Source: Bradyrhizobium jicamae
Lineage (GTDB): Bacteria; Pseudomonadota; Alphaproteobacteria; Rhizobiales; Xanthobacteraceae
Reading direction: 5' to 3'
Length of the DNA: 64,000 nucleotides
NCBI RefSeq assembly: GCF_018130695.1
Contig: NZ_JAFCJX010000021.1
Location: 1-64,000, forward strand
Shown here in pieces: positions 51,285 through 59,942 of this stretch (its first letter is position 1; the number at the start of each line of letters is the position of its first letter). The notes below the pieces were generated by a model that saw only the letters and a list, made by a program, of their open reading frames with translations, had not been told where the DNA came from and ran no database searches. The translations under genes were made by a program, and so were the position numbers.

Positions 51285-51444
51285 GCGAAGCTGCGTTGCG
51301 CGTCAGGAGCCATATATCCCCGGGGCCTTATCGATCCTTTAGGGAACTGTCCCTGGCCGGGCCCGTGGGCCCGGACATATGGTGCCCACCTACTTTCGTA
51401 GGGAACTCCGGGATCGAGCGCTTCAACGGCCTCTGCGGCTTCGC
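51285..51444 (+). ncRNA. ssrS: 6S RNA (candidate)
   Basis: About 160 nt are bounded by a 10-bp closing stem, GCGAAGCTGC (51285-51294) with GCGGCTTCGC (51435-51444, one G-U pair). An inner 7-bp stem TCGATCC (51331-51337) with GGATCGA (51411-51417) leaves a large central bubble, 36 nt on the 5' side and 17 nt on the 3' side. A GC-rich apical hairpin region (CCGGGC...GCCCGG, 51357-51374) follows. The 3' end runs into CTTATTTTT. Rod shape, length and position before the 5-formyl-THF cyclo-ligase gene match 6S RNA, which binds sigma70-RNA polymerase. TACATT at 51273 may be the -10 element. Confidence 0.7.
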
Positions 51445-51610
51445 ACTTATTTTTGGTCGTTTCCCTGTCGTCGCGTTGCGGCGGTTCGATTGGTGCCAGC
51501 GTTGCCCCGCTGATGCGGGGCCCTCCGCCGCAGCCTGGAAGTCAGATTGCAAGCGTCTCTCGAACATTCGATCGCCTGCACGTCGCGGGCGACGGCAGCG
51601 GAAGATGGTC

Positions 51611-52189
51611 ATGCACGCAACTCCGTCGAAGGCTGAACTCCGGTCCCTTGCATTGGCCAAGCGCGATGCGCTGAGCGACGAGCAGCGCGCCACCGCGGCC
51701 GAAGGGCTCGCCAAGCGCGGCATCCCGATCGAGATCGCGCCGGGCATGATCGTCTCGGGCTATGCGCCGATCCGCAGCGAGATCGATCCGAAGCCGCTGA
51801 TGCTGAAGCTTGCGGAGCGAGGCGCGCGGCTCGCGTTGCCCTGCGTCAATGCGCGCGGCCAGTCGCTGACCTTCCGCGCCTGGTCGCCGCAGGACCGGCT
51901 GATGCTCGGTCCCCTCGGCATTCCCGAGCCGTCGCCGGCCGCGGCCGAAGTGCATCCGGACGTGATGCTGGTGCCGCTCGCCGCCTTCGACAAGCTCGGC
52001 CACCGCATTGGCTACGGTGCCGGCTATTACGACTATACCTTCACCCATCTGCGCAAGGCCAAGCATGTGATCGGCGCCGGCCTGGCCTTCGCCGTGCAGG
52101 AAACCAAGGCGATCCCGGCATTGTCGCACGACGTCCCGCTCGATTTTGTGCTAACCGAGCGGAAGACATTCGACTTCCGGAGCCCCTGA
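51611..52189 (+). CDS. 5-formyltetrahydrofolate cyclo-ligase
   Basis: From the ATG at 51611 the protein is 192 residues, beginning MHATPSKAELRSLALAKRDA. It has the family motifs ALPCVNARGQSLTFRAW, DVMLVPLAAFDKLGHRIGYG and GYGAGYYDYTF (the substrate/ATP region). It converts 5-formyl-THF to 5,10-methenyl-THF with ATP. GGAAG lies 7 bp upstream; an ATG at 51605 is two codons earlier. It follows the 6S RNA candidate, the classical arrangement, and the YmdB-like gene starts 1 bp after its stop. Confidence 0.93.
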   Translation: MHATPSKAELRSLALAKRDALSDEQRATAAEGLAKRGIPIEIAPGMIVSGYAPIRSEIDPKPLMLKLAERGARLALPCVNARGQSLTFRAWSPQDRLMLGPLGIPEPSPAAAEVHPDVMLVPLAAFDKLGHRIGYGAGYYDYTFTHLRKAKHVIGAGLAFAVQETKAIPALSHDVPLDFVLTERKTFDFRSP

Positions 52190-52190
52190 T

Positions 52191-53015
52191 TTGCGTATTC
52201 TCTTCGTCGGTGACGTCGTCGGCCGCACCGGCCGCACCGCCATCACAGACCATCTCCCCGGCATGATCCGCGACTGGTCCCTCGATCTCGTCATCGTCAA
52301 TGGCGAGAACGCCGCCGGCGGTTTTGGCATCACCGAGGCGATCTACCAGGAATTCCTCGACGCCGGCGCCGACGCGATCACGCTCGGCAACCACGCCTGG
52401 AATCAGAAGGAGGCGCTGGTCTTCATCGAACGCGCGCCGCGCCTGATCCGGCCGCTGAATTTTCCGCGGCATTCGCCGGGCCGCGGCTCGGCGCTGGTCG
52501 ATACCAAGAACGGCAAGCGGGCGCTGGTCGTCAACGCGATCGGCCGCGTCTTCATGGAGCCGTCGCACAACGATCCCTTCGCCGCGGTCGAGCGCGAGCT
52601 CGATGCCTGCCGGCTCCGCGAATCGGCCGACGCCATCGTGGTCGACTTCCACGGCGAGGCGACTTCCGAGAAGCAGGGCATGGGCTATTTCTGCGACGGC
52701 CGCGTCAGCCTCGTCGTCGGCACCCACACCCATGTGCCGACCGCCGATCATCAGATCCTGACCGGCGGCACCGCCTATATGAGCGACGCCGGCATGACCG
52801 GCGACTACGACTCCGTCATCGGCATGCAGAAGGAAGAGCCGCTGCATCGCTTCATCACCGGCATCCCCTCGTCCCGCTTCGAGCCGGCCGGAGGTGTCGC
52901 AACGCTGTCGGGTGTCGCAGTCGAGACCGACGATGCCACCGGCCTCGCGGTGAAGATCGCGCCCGTGCGCGCCGGCGGCCGGCTCGAGCCCGCAGTGCCG
53001 GGATTCTGGACCTAG
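52191..53015 (+). CDS. YmdB-family metallophosphoesterase (TIGR00282)
   Basis: The 274-residue protein begins with a TTG start giving MRILFVGDVVGRTGRTAI. Metal ligands are visible in FVGDVVG, VNGENAAGGFG, TLGNHAWNQ, VDFHGEATSEK and VGTHTHVPTAD. Characterised homologues hydrolyse 2',3'-cyclic nucleotides or act on c-AMP isomers in Bacillus and Deinococcus. It lies directly after the cyclo-ligase stop, so both are expected on one transcript. The exact substrate here is unknown. Confidence 0.92.
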   Translation: MRILFVGDVVGRTGRTAITDHLPGMIRDWSLDLVIVNGENAAGGFGITEAIYQEFLDAGADAITLGNHAWNQKEALVFIERAPRLIRPLNFPRHSPGRGSALVDTKNGKRALVVNAIGRVFMEPSHNDPFAAVERELDACRLRESADAIVVDFHGEATSEKQGMGYFCDGRVSLVVGTHTHVPTADHQILTGGTAYMSDAGMTGDYDSVIGMQKEEPLHRFITGIPSSRFEPAGGVATLSGVAVETDDATGLAVKIAPVRAGGRLEPAVPGFWT

Positions 53016-53020
53016 CGCTT

Positions 53021-53108
53021 GTAGCCCGGATGCAGCGAAGCGAAATCCGGGACCCATCCCACCGAGTGCGAGAGACACCCGGATTGCGCTGCGCTCCATC
53101 CGGGCTAC
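53021..53108. repeat. Intergenic inverted repeat, family A copy 2
   Basis: GTAGCCCGGATGCAGCGAAG at the left and GCGCTCCATCCGGGCTAC at the right form the arms, with inner ATCCGGG/CCCGGAT. It shares the GTAGCCCGGATG arm with the element at 21066-21137. Confidence 0.82.
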
Positions 53109-53130
53109 GAATGAAGAAGTGAGGACACCC

Positions 53131-54612
53131 GTGAAAACCTATCAGCTCTACATCAACGGCCAGTATGTCGATCCCGCCAATGGCGAGTGGTTCGAGAGCA
53201 TCGATCCCTATCGCGGCGAGGCCTGGGCCAAAATTCCGCGCGGCTCGAAGGCGGATGCCGACAAGGCGGTGGCCGCCGCCAACGAGGCGATGTGGCGCGG
53301 GCCGTGGTCGAAGATGACGGCCTCGGCGCGCGGCAAGGCGATGCGCAAGCTCGGCGATCTCGTCGCTGACAATGCCGAGCGGCTCGCCGAGATCGAGGTG
53401 CGCGACAACGGCAAGCTGATGGCGGAGATGCTGGGGCAGCTGCGCTACCATCCGGAATGGTGGTGGTACTTCGGCGGCCTGGTCGACAAGCTCGAAGGCG
53501 GTCTCGTTCCGATCGACAAGCCGGATACCTTTGCCTACACGACGCATGAGCCGGTCGGCGTCGTCGCCGCGCTGACCGCGTGGAATTCGCCGCTGCTGTT
53601 CGTCGCCTGGAAATGCGCCGCCGCGCTCGCCGCCGGCTGCGCCGTGGTGGTCAAGCCGTCGGAATTCACCTCGGCGAGCACGCTGGAATTCGCCGCGCTG
53701 ACCAGGGAAGCCGGGATTCCCGACGGCATCTTCAACGTCGTCACCGGCTTCGGCCCGGAGATCGGCAGCGAACTGATCACCCATCCGGGTGTCGCCAAGA
53801 TCACCTTCACCGGATCGGATGCGACCGGCGCCCGGGTCTATGAGACCGCGGCGAAGAGCCTGAAGCGCGTCTCGCTCGAGCTCGGCGGCAAATCGCCCAA
53901 CATCGTGTTCGAGGATGCCGACCTGACCGCCGCTGCGGCCGGCGCGATTTCGGGCATCTTCGCAGCTACCGGGCAGACCTGCATCGCGGGCTCGCGCCTG
54001 CTGGTGCAGAACTCGATCAAGGACCAGTTCGTCGCGCGCGTCCTGGAGCTCGGGCGGTCCGCCAAGATCGGCGATCCCATGAAGTCGGACACCAATGTCG
54101 GCCCGGTCACCACGCCTGCGCAGTACAAGAAGATCCTCGACTACATCGAGATTGCCAAGGCCGAGGGCGCGCGCTGCCTGCTCGGCGGCAAGCCGGCCAC
54201 AGGCGCCGGGATCATCGGCGGGCAATTCGTCGAGCCGACCATCTTCACCGACGTCGACAACTCGATGCGGATCGCGCGCGAGGAAGTGTTCGGTCCGGTG
54301 CTCTCGATCATCGGCTTCGACACCGAGGAAGACGCCATCCGCATCGCCAACGACACGATCTACGGCCTGGCCGCCGGCATCTGGACCCGCGATCTCGGCC
54401 GCGCCGTGCGCGTGCCGAAGCAGCTGCGCGCCGGCACCGTGTGGGTCAACACCTATCGCGCCATCAGCTACATGATGCCGTTCGGCGGCATGAAGCATTC
54501 CGGTGTCGGCCGCGAGAGCGGCATCGATGCTGTGCGCGAATATCTGGAGACCAAGAGCGTCTGGATCTCGACCGCAAAGGATGTGCCGGCCAATCCGTTC
54601 GTGATGCGCTGA
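53131..54612 (+). CDS. NAD(P)-dependent aldehyde dehydrogenase
   Basis: The 493-residue protein starts at a GTG (MKTYQLYINGQYVDPANGEW) preceded by GAGG. It has the cofactor motifs LTAWNSPLLFVAWKCA and ITFTGSDATGARVYE, the general base glutamate in ELGGKSPNIVFEDAD, and the nucleophilic cysteine in GQTCIAGSRLLVQ. It oxidises an aldehyde to the acid; the substrate class (aromatic or semialdehyde) is not resolvable. It follows a palindromic repeat and is convergent with a chemoreceptor gene. Confidence 0.93.
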   Translation: MKTYQLYINGQYVDPANGEWFESIDPYRGEAWAKIPRGSKADADKAVAAANEAMWRGPWSKMTASARGKAMRKLGDLVADNAERLAEIEVRDNGKLMAEMLGQLRYHPEWWWYFGGLVDKLEGGLVPIDKPDTFAYTTHEPVGVVAALTAWNSPLLFVAWKCAAALAAGCAVVVKPSEFTSASTLEFAALTREAGIPDGIFNVVTGFGPEIGSELITHPGVAKITFTGSDATGARVYETAAKSLKRVSLELGGKSPNIVFEDADLTAAAAGAISGIFAATGQTCIAGSRLLVQNSIKDQFVARVLELGRSAKIGDPMKSDTNVGPVTTPAQYKKILDYIEIAKAEGARCLLGGKPATGAGIIGGQFVEPTIFTDVDNSMRIAREEVFGPVLSIIGFDTEEDAIRIANDTIYGLAAGIWTRDLGRAVRVPKQLRAGTVWVNTYRAISYMMPFGGMKHSGVGRESGIDAVREYLETKSVWISTAKDVPANPFVMR

Positions 54613-54613
54613 G

Positions 54614-54637
54614 CGAAGCCGCCCTTGGGCGGCTTCG
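54614..54637. terminator. Stem-loop between convergent genes
   Basis: CGAAGCCGCC-CTTG-GGCGGCTTCG is a 10-bp perfect stem immediately after the aldehyde dehydrogenase stop and just before the chemoreceptor stop. No good T-tract follows, so it is at best a weak bidirectional terminator. Confidence 0.5.
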
Positions 54638-54639
54638 TC

Positions 54640-56064
54640 TCAACTCTGCCTGAATCCCATCCGGAACGCGCCCCAGTGGCGGCCACGGACGATGATGGGG
54701 GAGGAGAGATCCTTCATCAGGACGAACTGGCCGCCGCCCATGTCGCGGCGGTAGGTCTGCAGCAGGAACGGTTTTGTATTCGCCGCCACCTTCTTCACCG
54801 CGCGATCGCTGAACAGCCGGCGGTTGCGGCAGTTGGCGTTGTTCCAGACCGGGTCCTTGCCCTGCGGCAGGCGGTAGTTCGGATTGTGCGTCGGCAGATA
54901 GCCGCCTTTGGCCCAGGCGACGCAGAACACGATGCGCGGATCGCTTTTCTGGATCGGATCCTGGATCGCCGGCAGCACGCGATCGGTGAAGGCGACGTAG
55001 TCGGTCAGGTACTGCTTCGGATCGGTGCCTGATATCTCGCGGTACTTCTCGTCCATCAGCTGCTCGATCGTGATCTCGCCGCGCGCGATCGCGTCCTCGA
55101 ACGTCTGCGTGATGCGCTTGGCGGTGTCGACGACGACGCGGATCAGCGGCGCATCCGAGGTCTCCACGCCGCTGTCGGCGATCAGCGCGATCAACCCTTC
55201 CGATGTCTCCAGCAGCTTCGCGACGCGCTCGTCGGCGTTCTTGAGATCGCGCGAGGACAGATCGACGCCCTTGGCGAGCTCGTTCAGCTCGGAGATCACG
55301 GTGTCGCAATGGCCGAGGTTGGAGGTCGCGGCGCGCGCGACGCTGTCGATCTCCGCGCCGACCGACGCAAAACCTTGCTGGACGCGCGAGATGATGCCGG
55401 AAATCTGCTGGGCGCCTTCGCCGGCGCTCTTGGCGCGCAGCGAGGCGTCGCTGCTCTCGCCGATCAGATTGCCGATCTGGCCGTCGAGATCGCGCACCGT
55501 GTCGGAGATCTGATGCGTCGCCTGCCGGGTGGCTTCCGCAAGGCTCTTCACTTCGCTGGCGACCACCGCAAAGCCGCGACCGGCGGTGCCGGCGCGCGCG
55601 GCCTCGATGGTGGCGTTCAGCGCCAGCAGGTTGGTTTGCTTGGCGATCGCCTCGATCGAGCCGGAGACTTTTGCGACCTGGCTCAGCGCCGCGCCGACCG
55701 CGCTCAGCCGCGCCTCGATCCGCCCCACCGCGGAGACGAGCTCGGAGATGTGGCTGACCGCGGTGTCGACCGCGCTGCGCGATTCCGCGATCTGGCCGAC
55801 TGCGGCGGACGCGGTCGATTGCACGGCCTGCGAGGCATTGGCGATGTCGTGGTTGGCCGTGACCATGGTCTCGGCGGTCTTCTGCAGATGGTGAAACCGC
55901 TCCGACTGGCTGGTGACGCGGTTCGCGACCTCCTGGACGTTGCCGGCGATGTCGGCGAGCTCCACGCCGAGGCCGCCGATGCGATCGGCGAGCTGGTCGA
56001 CCAGACGTTCGGCCAGCGTCCGGTTGGACATCGTGTCCAGAACTGCGAGCTGCACGGCGGACAT
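54640..56064 (-). CDS. Soluble methyl-accepting chemotaxis protein with C-terminal sensor domain
   Basis: The 474-residue protein has no membrane helix. The chemoreceptor signalling domain occupies about residues 40-310, with hairpin-tip region TNLLALNATIEAARAG and GRGFAVVASEVKSLAEAT. The C-terminal 160 residues (DEKYREISGTDPKQYLTDYV, HNPNYRLPQGKDPVWNNANC, RRDMGGGQFVLMKDLSSPII) form a probable sensory domain ending RGRHWGAFRMGF. This order, signalling first and sensing last, reverses the usual layout. A related protein is encoded at 56212-57975; they are tandem on the minus strand. Confidence 0.88.
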   Translation of the reverse strand: MSAVQLAVLDTMSNRTLAERLVDQLADRIGGLGVELADIAGNVQEVANRVTSQSERFHHLQKTAETMVTANHDIANASQAVQSTASAAVGQIAESRSAVDTAVSHISELVSAVGRIEARLSAVGAALSQVAKVSGSIEAIAKQTNLLALNATIEAARAGTAGRGFAVVASEVKSLAEATRQATHQISDTVRDLDGQIGNLIGESSDASLRAKSAGEGAQQISGIISRVQQGFASVGAEIDSVARAATSNLGHCDTVISELNELAKGVDLSSRDLKNADERVAKLLETSEGLIALIADSGVETSDAPLIRVVVDTAKRITQTFEDAIARGEITIEQLMDEKYREISGTDPKQYLTDYVAFTDRVLPAIQDPIQKSDPRIVFCVAWAKGGYLPTHNPNYRLPQGKDPVWNNANCRNRRLFSDRAVKKVAANTKPFLLQTYRRDMGGGQFVLMKDLSSPIIVRGRHWGAFRMGFRQS

Positions 56065-56211
56065 ATTCGAACTTCCTCTCGTCAGGGCAGCCTGTCAGGC
56101 GCGGCCCGCGACATTCCCATTTCAAGTCTAAGACGTGATTCGCCCGCTCAGTCTTGCCTGAGCGTGCACTCGCCCCTCGATATCTGCTCCGTACTATTCC
56201 GGATCATGCGC

Positions 56212-57975
56212 CTAGAGCTTGTATGCGGTGCGGAAGCCGCCCCAGTGGCGGCCGCGGACGCGGATCGGCACGTCGATCTCGCGCATCATCACCGTGTTGC
56301 CGTTGCCCATATCGCGCGCATAGGTCTGGATCAGATAAGCGCGCTGGTTGCGGCCGGCGGCGAGACCCGCGGGATCGTTGAAGATGCGGCGGTTGCGGCT
56401 GTTGGCCGTATTCCAGGCGACGTCGCCGGGCCGCTGCGGATGCGAATACACCTTGTTGTGAACCGGCAGATAGCCGTTGCTGTCGATCATGACGCAGAAC
56501 GCCATCCGCTTGTCCTTGGCGAGGAACGCTTCCTGGAAGGACGGCAGTGCGCGATCGGCCCAGTCGAGCATTCTGGTGCGGTACTGCACCGGATTGGAGC
56601 CTGCGATCTCGACATAATCGGTGTCGAACATGTCGTCCATCGAGATGGCGCCGCTGGCGACGCCGCTCTCGAAGATCTTGCTCAGCGCGGAGCCGGCTTC
56701 CATGGCGCGGGCGACGAGTTCGGCGTTCTCCTCATGGATCGCCCACATCTTGTCTTCGATCTTTTCGCGCAGCTCGGCATTCACGGCCTCGAACCGTGCC
56801 TGCATGCCGGCCTTGCCGTGCTCGGTGCAGCGGATCCGGCAGGCGCCAACGTCCTGCAGCGTGGCACTGAGCGTTTCATTGCGCGGCAATGTCTCGGCAT
56901 TCGCGCCGCCGATCAGAATGCCGGCCATCGCAATCTCGTAGACCGGGGCCGTGATCGTGCCGCGCGCGGTGATGATCTCGATGGTGAGGCTGCAGGGCAG
57001 CCGCTCGTTCTTGCGGCGATCCTCGCGCTCGCCCTGGCGCAGCAGCACCGCGCAGCGCGCCTTGAGCTTTTGCGCAAACGCGGTGACGGCCTTGCCGGCC
57101 TTGCTGACGTCGTCGCCATGCGCTGCGGCGTCCCGCGTCGCGCTGTCGATCTCGCCGGCGCTGTCGCCGACGGAGTGGATGAAGTGGGATGCTTGTTCGG
57201 CATTCCGGCCCATCTCGCCGGTGATCTGGTTCTGCTCGGCGACCGCGCCGTTGACATGCGCGAACACCGGGCGGATCGCGTCGATCGCCTGCGAGATGCG
57301 ATGCACCGCGTCCGCCGATCCGGTGGCGTCGCGCTGCAGTGCTTCGATCTTCCGGGTGATTTCCTCGGTCGCGCTCTGGGTCTGCACCGCGAGCGCCTTG
57401 ACCTCGGTGGCGACCACCGCAAAGCCCTTGCCGGCGGCGCCGGCGCGCGCCGCCTCGATGGTCGAGTTCAGTGCGAGCAGCGTGGTCTGGCGCGCGATCT
57501 GCGCGATCAGATTGACGACATTGCCGATCGCCGCCGAGGATTCGCGCAGGCGATCGACATTGGCGGTGGCTTCGCGCGCGGCGGCGGCGGCGTCGTCGGC
57601 GAGCTTGCCGGCGTCGCGCACCTGCTGGCCGATGCCCTCGGCGGAATGGGTGAAGCGCTCGGCGGCTTGCGAGAACGTCGTCGCCGTGCTCTGCGCCGCG
57701 CTGGAGCGGCCGGTCAGGGCATCCGTGCGCTGGCGGATCGTGGCGAGCGTTGCGGCGGTTGCGTCGGCGCCGCCGGCAACCGACTGAGCAGCCCGCTCCA
57801 GCTGGCGGATCATGGCGCCGAGCTCGAGCTCCAGCAGTTCGAGGATTTCCTTGGCCGAATCGGTCTCGGCGGAGGCGGGGGCGGCGTCGGCCGCAGCGGG
57901 CGCGGCAGGGCCCTTCGCCTCGACGGCAGGCGCGACCGGCTCAGGCGATCGCTTTCGAAACAAACCGAAGGCCAT
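56212..57975 (-). CDS. Soluble chemoreceptor with PilZ-like insert and C-terminal sensor domain
   Basis: The 587-residue cytoplasmic chemoreceptor has an Ala/Pro-rich start, a signalling domain (about 50-310) with QTTLLALNSTIEAARAGAAG and GFAVVATEVKALAVQT, and a PilZ-like segment (about 318-400). That segment carries RRKNERLPC (RxxxR-like), but its second motif reads YEIAMAGILIGG instead of D/NxSxxG, so c-di-GMP binding is uncertain. The C-terminal domain (about 410-587) matches that of the neighbouring receptor, ending RGRHWGGFRTAYKL. It is upstream of the related gene on the same strand, 147 bp away. Confidence 0.85.
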   Translation of the reverse strand: MAFGLFRKRSPEPVAPAVEAKGPAAPAAADAAPASAETDSAKEILELLELELGAMIRQLERAAQSVAGGADATAATLATIRQRTDALTGRSSAAQSTATTFSQAAERFTHSAEGIGQQVRDAGKLADDAAAAAREATANVDRLRESSAAIGNVVNLIAQIARQTTLLALNSTIEAARAGAAGKGFAVVATEVKALAVQTQSATEEITRKIEALQRDATGSADAVHRISQAIDAIRPVFAHVNGAVAEQNQITGEMGRNAEQASHFIHSVGDSAGEIDSATRDAAAHGDDVSKAGKAVTAFAQKLKARCAVLLRQGEREDRRKNERLPCSLTIEIITARGTITAPVYEIAMAGILIGGANAETLPRNETLSATLQDVGACRIRCTEHGKAGMQARFEAVNAELREKIEDKMWAIHEENAELVARAMEAGSALSKIFESGVASGAISMDDMFDTDYVEIAGSNPVQYRTRMLDWADRALPSFQEAFLAKDKRMAFCVMIDSNGYLPVHNKVYSHPQRPGDVAWNTANSRNRRIFNDPAGLAAGRNQRAYLIQTYARDMGNGNTVMMREIDVPIRVRGRHWGGFRTAYKL

Positions 57976-58186
57976 GGCAATGATCTTGGGAACTCTTGGA
58001 AGTTGAAATCGGGCGCGAAAATCCTCTCATCCGAGCATGAAGTCAGGGTTAACAACTGCCTCATATTACCCCGAGCGGTACTAGTACCTAGGTAGAACCG
58101 CCGCGTGATTCTTTGATTTTCAGGGGTGAGGGGCCTATAAGGCCGCGTTTCCACCCTCATTTCAGACGCTTGCAAGAGACCTTCGC

Positions 58187-58933
58187 ATGGCCGGCCATTC
58201 CCAATTCAAGAACATCATGCACCGCAAGGGGCGGCAGGATGCTCAGAAGTCGAAGCTTTTCGGCAAGCTGGCCCGCGAAATCACGGTGGCGGCCAAGCTC
58301 GGCACCCCCGATCCCGCGATGAACCCGCGGCTCCGTGCGGCCGTGGTCGCGGCCCGCGCCGAAAACATGCCCAAGGACAATATCGAGCGCGCCATCAAGA
58401 AGGCGGCCGGCAGCGACGGCGAGAACTATGACGAGATCCGCTACGAGGGTTATGGCCCCGGCGGCGTCGCCGTCATCGTCGAGGCGCTGACCGACAACCG
58501 CAACCGCGCCGCCTCCGACATCCGCTCCTTCTTCACCAAGTCCGGCGGCAATCTCGGCGAAACCGGCTCGGTCGCCTTCATGTTCGACCGCACCGGCATC
58601 ATCGAATACGACTTAAGCGTCGCCTCCGACGACGCCATGCTGGATGCTGCGATCGAGGCCGGCGCCGACGACGTCGCCTCCAGCGAAAGCGGCCACGAGG
58701 TCTACGCCTCACAGGAGACTTTTCGCGAGGTGGCAAAGGCGCTGGAGGCGAAGTTCGGCGAGCCGCGCAAGGCGGCGCTGACCTGGAAGCCGCAGAACAC
58801 CGTCGCGGTCGACGACGAGACCGGCGAAAAGCTCTTGAAGCTGATGGATCAGCTCAACGACCACGACGACGTCCAGAACGTGTTCGCCAATTTCGAGGTG
58901 TCGGACGCGCTGATTGCGAAGATGGGTGGGTAA
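58187..58933 (+). CDS. YebC/PmpR family regulator
   Basis: The 248-residue protein begins MAGHSQFKNIMHRKGRQDAQ, the invariant YebC start, followed by ITVAAKLGTPDPAMNPRLRA and MPKDNIERAIKKAAGSDGEN. Family members are described as transcriptional regulators and, more recently, as factors helping translation of proline stretches. It sits upstream of ruvC, ruvA and ruvB, a common arrangement in proteobacteria. A palindromic repeat separates it from ruvC. Confidence 0.95.
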   Translation: MAGHSQFKNIMHRKGRQDAQKSKLFGKLAREITVAAKLGTPDPAMNPRLRAAVVAARAENMPKDNIERAIKKAAGSDGENYDEIRYEGYGPGGVAVIVEALTDNRNRAASDIRSFFTKSGGNLGETGSVAFMFDRTGIIEYDLSVASDDAMLDAAIEAGADDVASSESGHEVYASQETFREVAKALEAKFGEPRKAALTWKPQNTVAVDDETGEKLLKLMDQLNDHDDVQNVFANFEVSDALIAKMGG

Positions 58934-58937
58934 TTCT

Positions 58938-59072
58938 CGTGTCCCGGACGCGGTGCAGCGTGCAACGCTGCTCCGCTGAGCCGGGACCCATGTCTCCTTG
59001 GATTCGTTTGCCGATAGATGGGCCCCGGTTCAGCGGTGCACCACTTCGTGCTGCGCTGCGCCCGGGGCACGA
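58938..59072. repeat. Intergenic palindromic repeat, family C copy 2
   Basis: The element begins CGTGTCCCGGACGCGGTGCA and ends CGCTGCGCCCGGGGCACG, with inner CCGGGACCCATG/GATGGGCCCCGG pairing. It lies between yebC and ruvC and is related to the copy at 41603-41734 (shared GTCCCGGACGC and CCGGGACCCA segments). Confidence 0.75.
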
Positions 59073-59137
59073 ACGTCACCGGGGATTCCCGTTCTCTTTA
59101 TGTTTCGTTCACAGCCCTCTGGCGTTATCACTACGCC

Positions 59138-59665
59138 ATGACAGTCCAGCCGATTCGCTCCCCCGTCCGCATCATCGGTATCGATCCCGGTCTCCGCCGC
59201 ACCGGCTGGGGCGTGATCGAGACCGAGGGCAACCGCCTCGTCTATCTCGGCTGCGGCTCGGTCGAGCCGCCGGACGATCTGCCGCTGGCGCAACGTTTGC
59301 TCGCGATCCATGAGGGGCTCGCCGCCGTGCTCGGCGACTACAAGCCGATGGAAGCCGCGGTCGAGCAGACCTTCGTCAACAAGGACGGCGTCGCCACGCT
59401 GAAGCTCGGCCAGGCGCGCGGCGTCGCGATGCTGGCGCCGGCGATGTTCGGCATCTCCGTTGCGGAGTACGCGCCGAACCAGGTGAAGAAGACCGTGGTC
59501 GGCGCGGGACACGCCGAGAAGAATCAGATCCAGGTGATGCTGAAGATCCTGCTGCCGAAAGCCGAACCTCCGTCGGCCGACGCAGCGGATGCGCTCGCCA
59601 TCGCCATCACCCATGCCCATCACCGCCAAAGCGCCGCACTCCGGCTGAAGGTGGCGAGCCTATGA
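59138..59665 (+). CDS. ruvC: Holliday junction endonuclease RuvC
   Basis: The 175-residue protein has IIGIDPGLRRTGWGVIE (first catalytic Asp), AAVEQTFVNKDGVATLKLGQ (second acidic), and the C-terminal DAADALAIAITHAHH with the last acidic pair. It resolves Holliday junctions with RuvAB. The ATG at 59138 is chosen; the frame open to 59018 crosses repeat DNA and is rejected. A 277-bp gap containing an inverted repeat separates it from ruvA. Confidence 0.96.
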   Translation: MTVQPIRSPVRIIGIDPGLRRTGWGVIETEGNRLVYLGCGSVEPPDDLPLAQRLLAIHEGLAAVLGDYKPMEAAVEQTFVNKDGVATLKLGQARGVAMLAPAMFGISVAEYAPNQVKKTVVGAGHAEKNQIQVMLKILLPKAEPPSADAADALAIAITHAHHRQSAALRLKVASL

Positions 59666-59703
59666 CGCACGTATCGCAGAGTGAGGCGAGCACGCTGGTG
59701 GGG

Positions 59704-59862
59704 CTCCCTCCCCCCTTGTGGGGGAGGGTTGGGGAGAGGGGTAAGCCCCGGGCGAGATCATCGATGGGTGCATCGCTCTCACAACAATCCTTTCGCAGCG
59801 GCACGGACAGAGCACGTCGTGTGGTACCCCTCTCCCTAACCCTCCCCCACAAGGGGGGAGGG
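59704..59862. repeat. Intergenic inverted repeat, family D copy 2
   Basis: CTCCCTCCCCCCTTGTGGGG...GGTTGGGGAGAGGGGTA at the left faces TACCCCTCTCCCTAACCCTC...CACAAGGGGGGAGGG at the right. Nearly perfect arms of about 38 bp flank an 80-bp centre. It occupies the ruvC-ruvA gap; a related element lies at 39104-39226. Confidence 0.85.
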
Positions 59863-59942
59863 AACCCTTCCGCCGGTGCGTCCCTCACTAACTCTTTCAT
59901 CGGTGCTTCCCTTACTGCGCGCCTCGCATCCGGATTCCCCTC

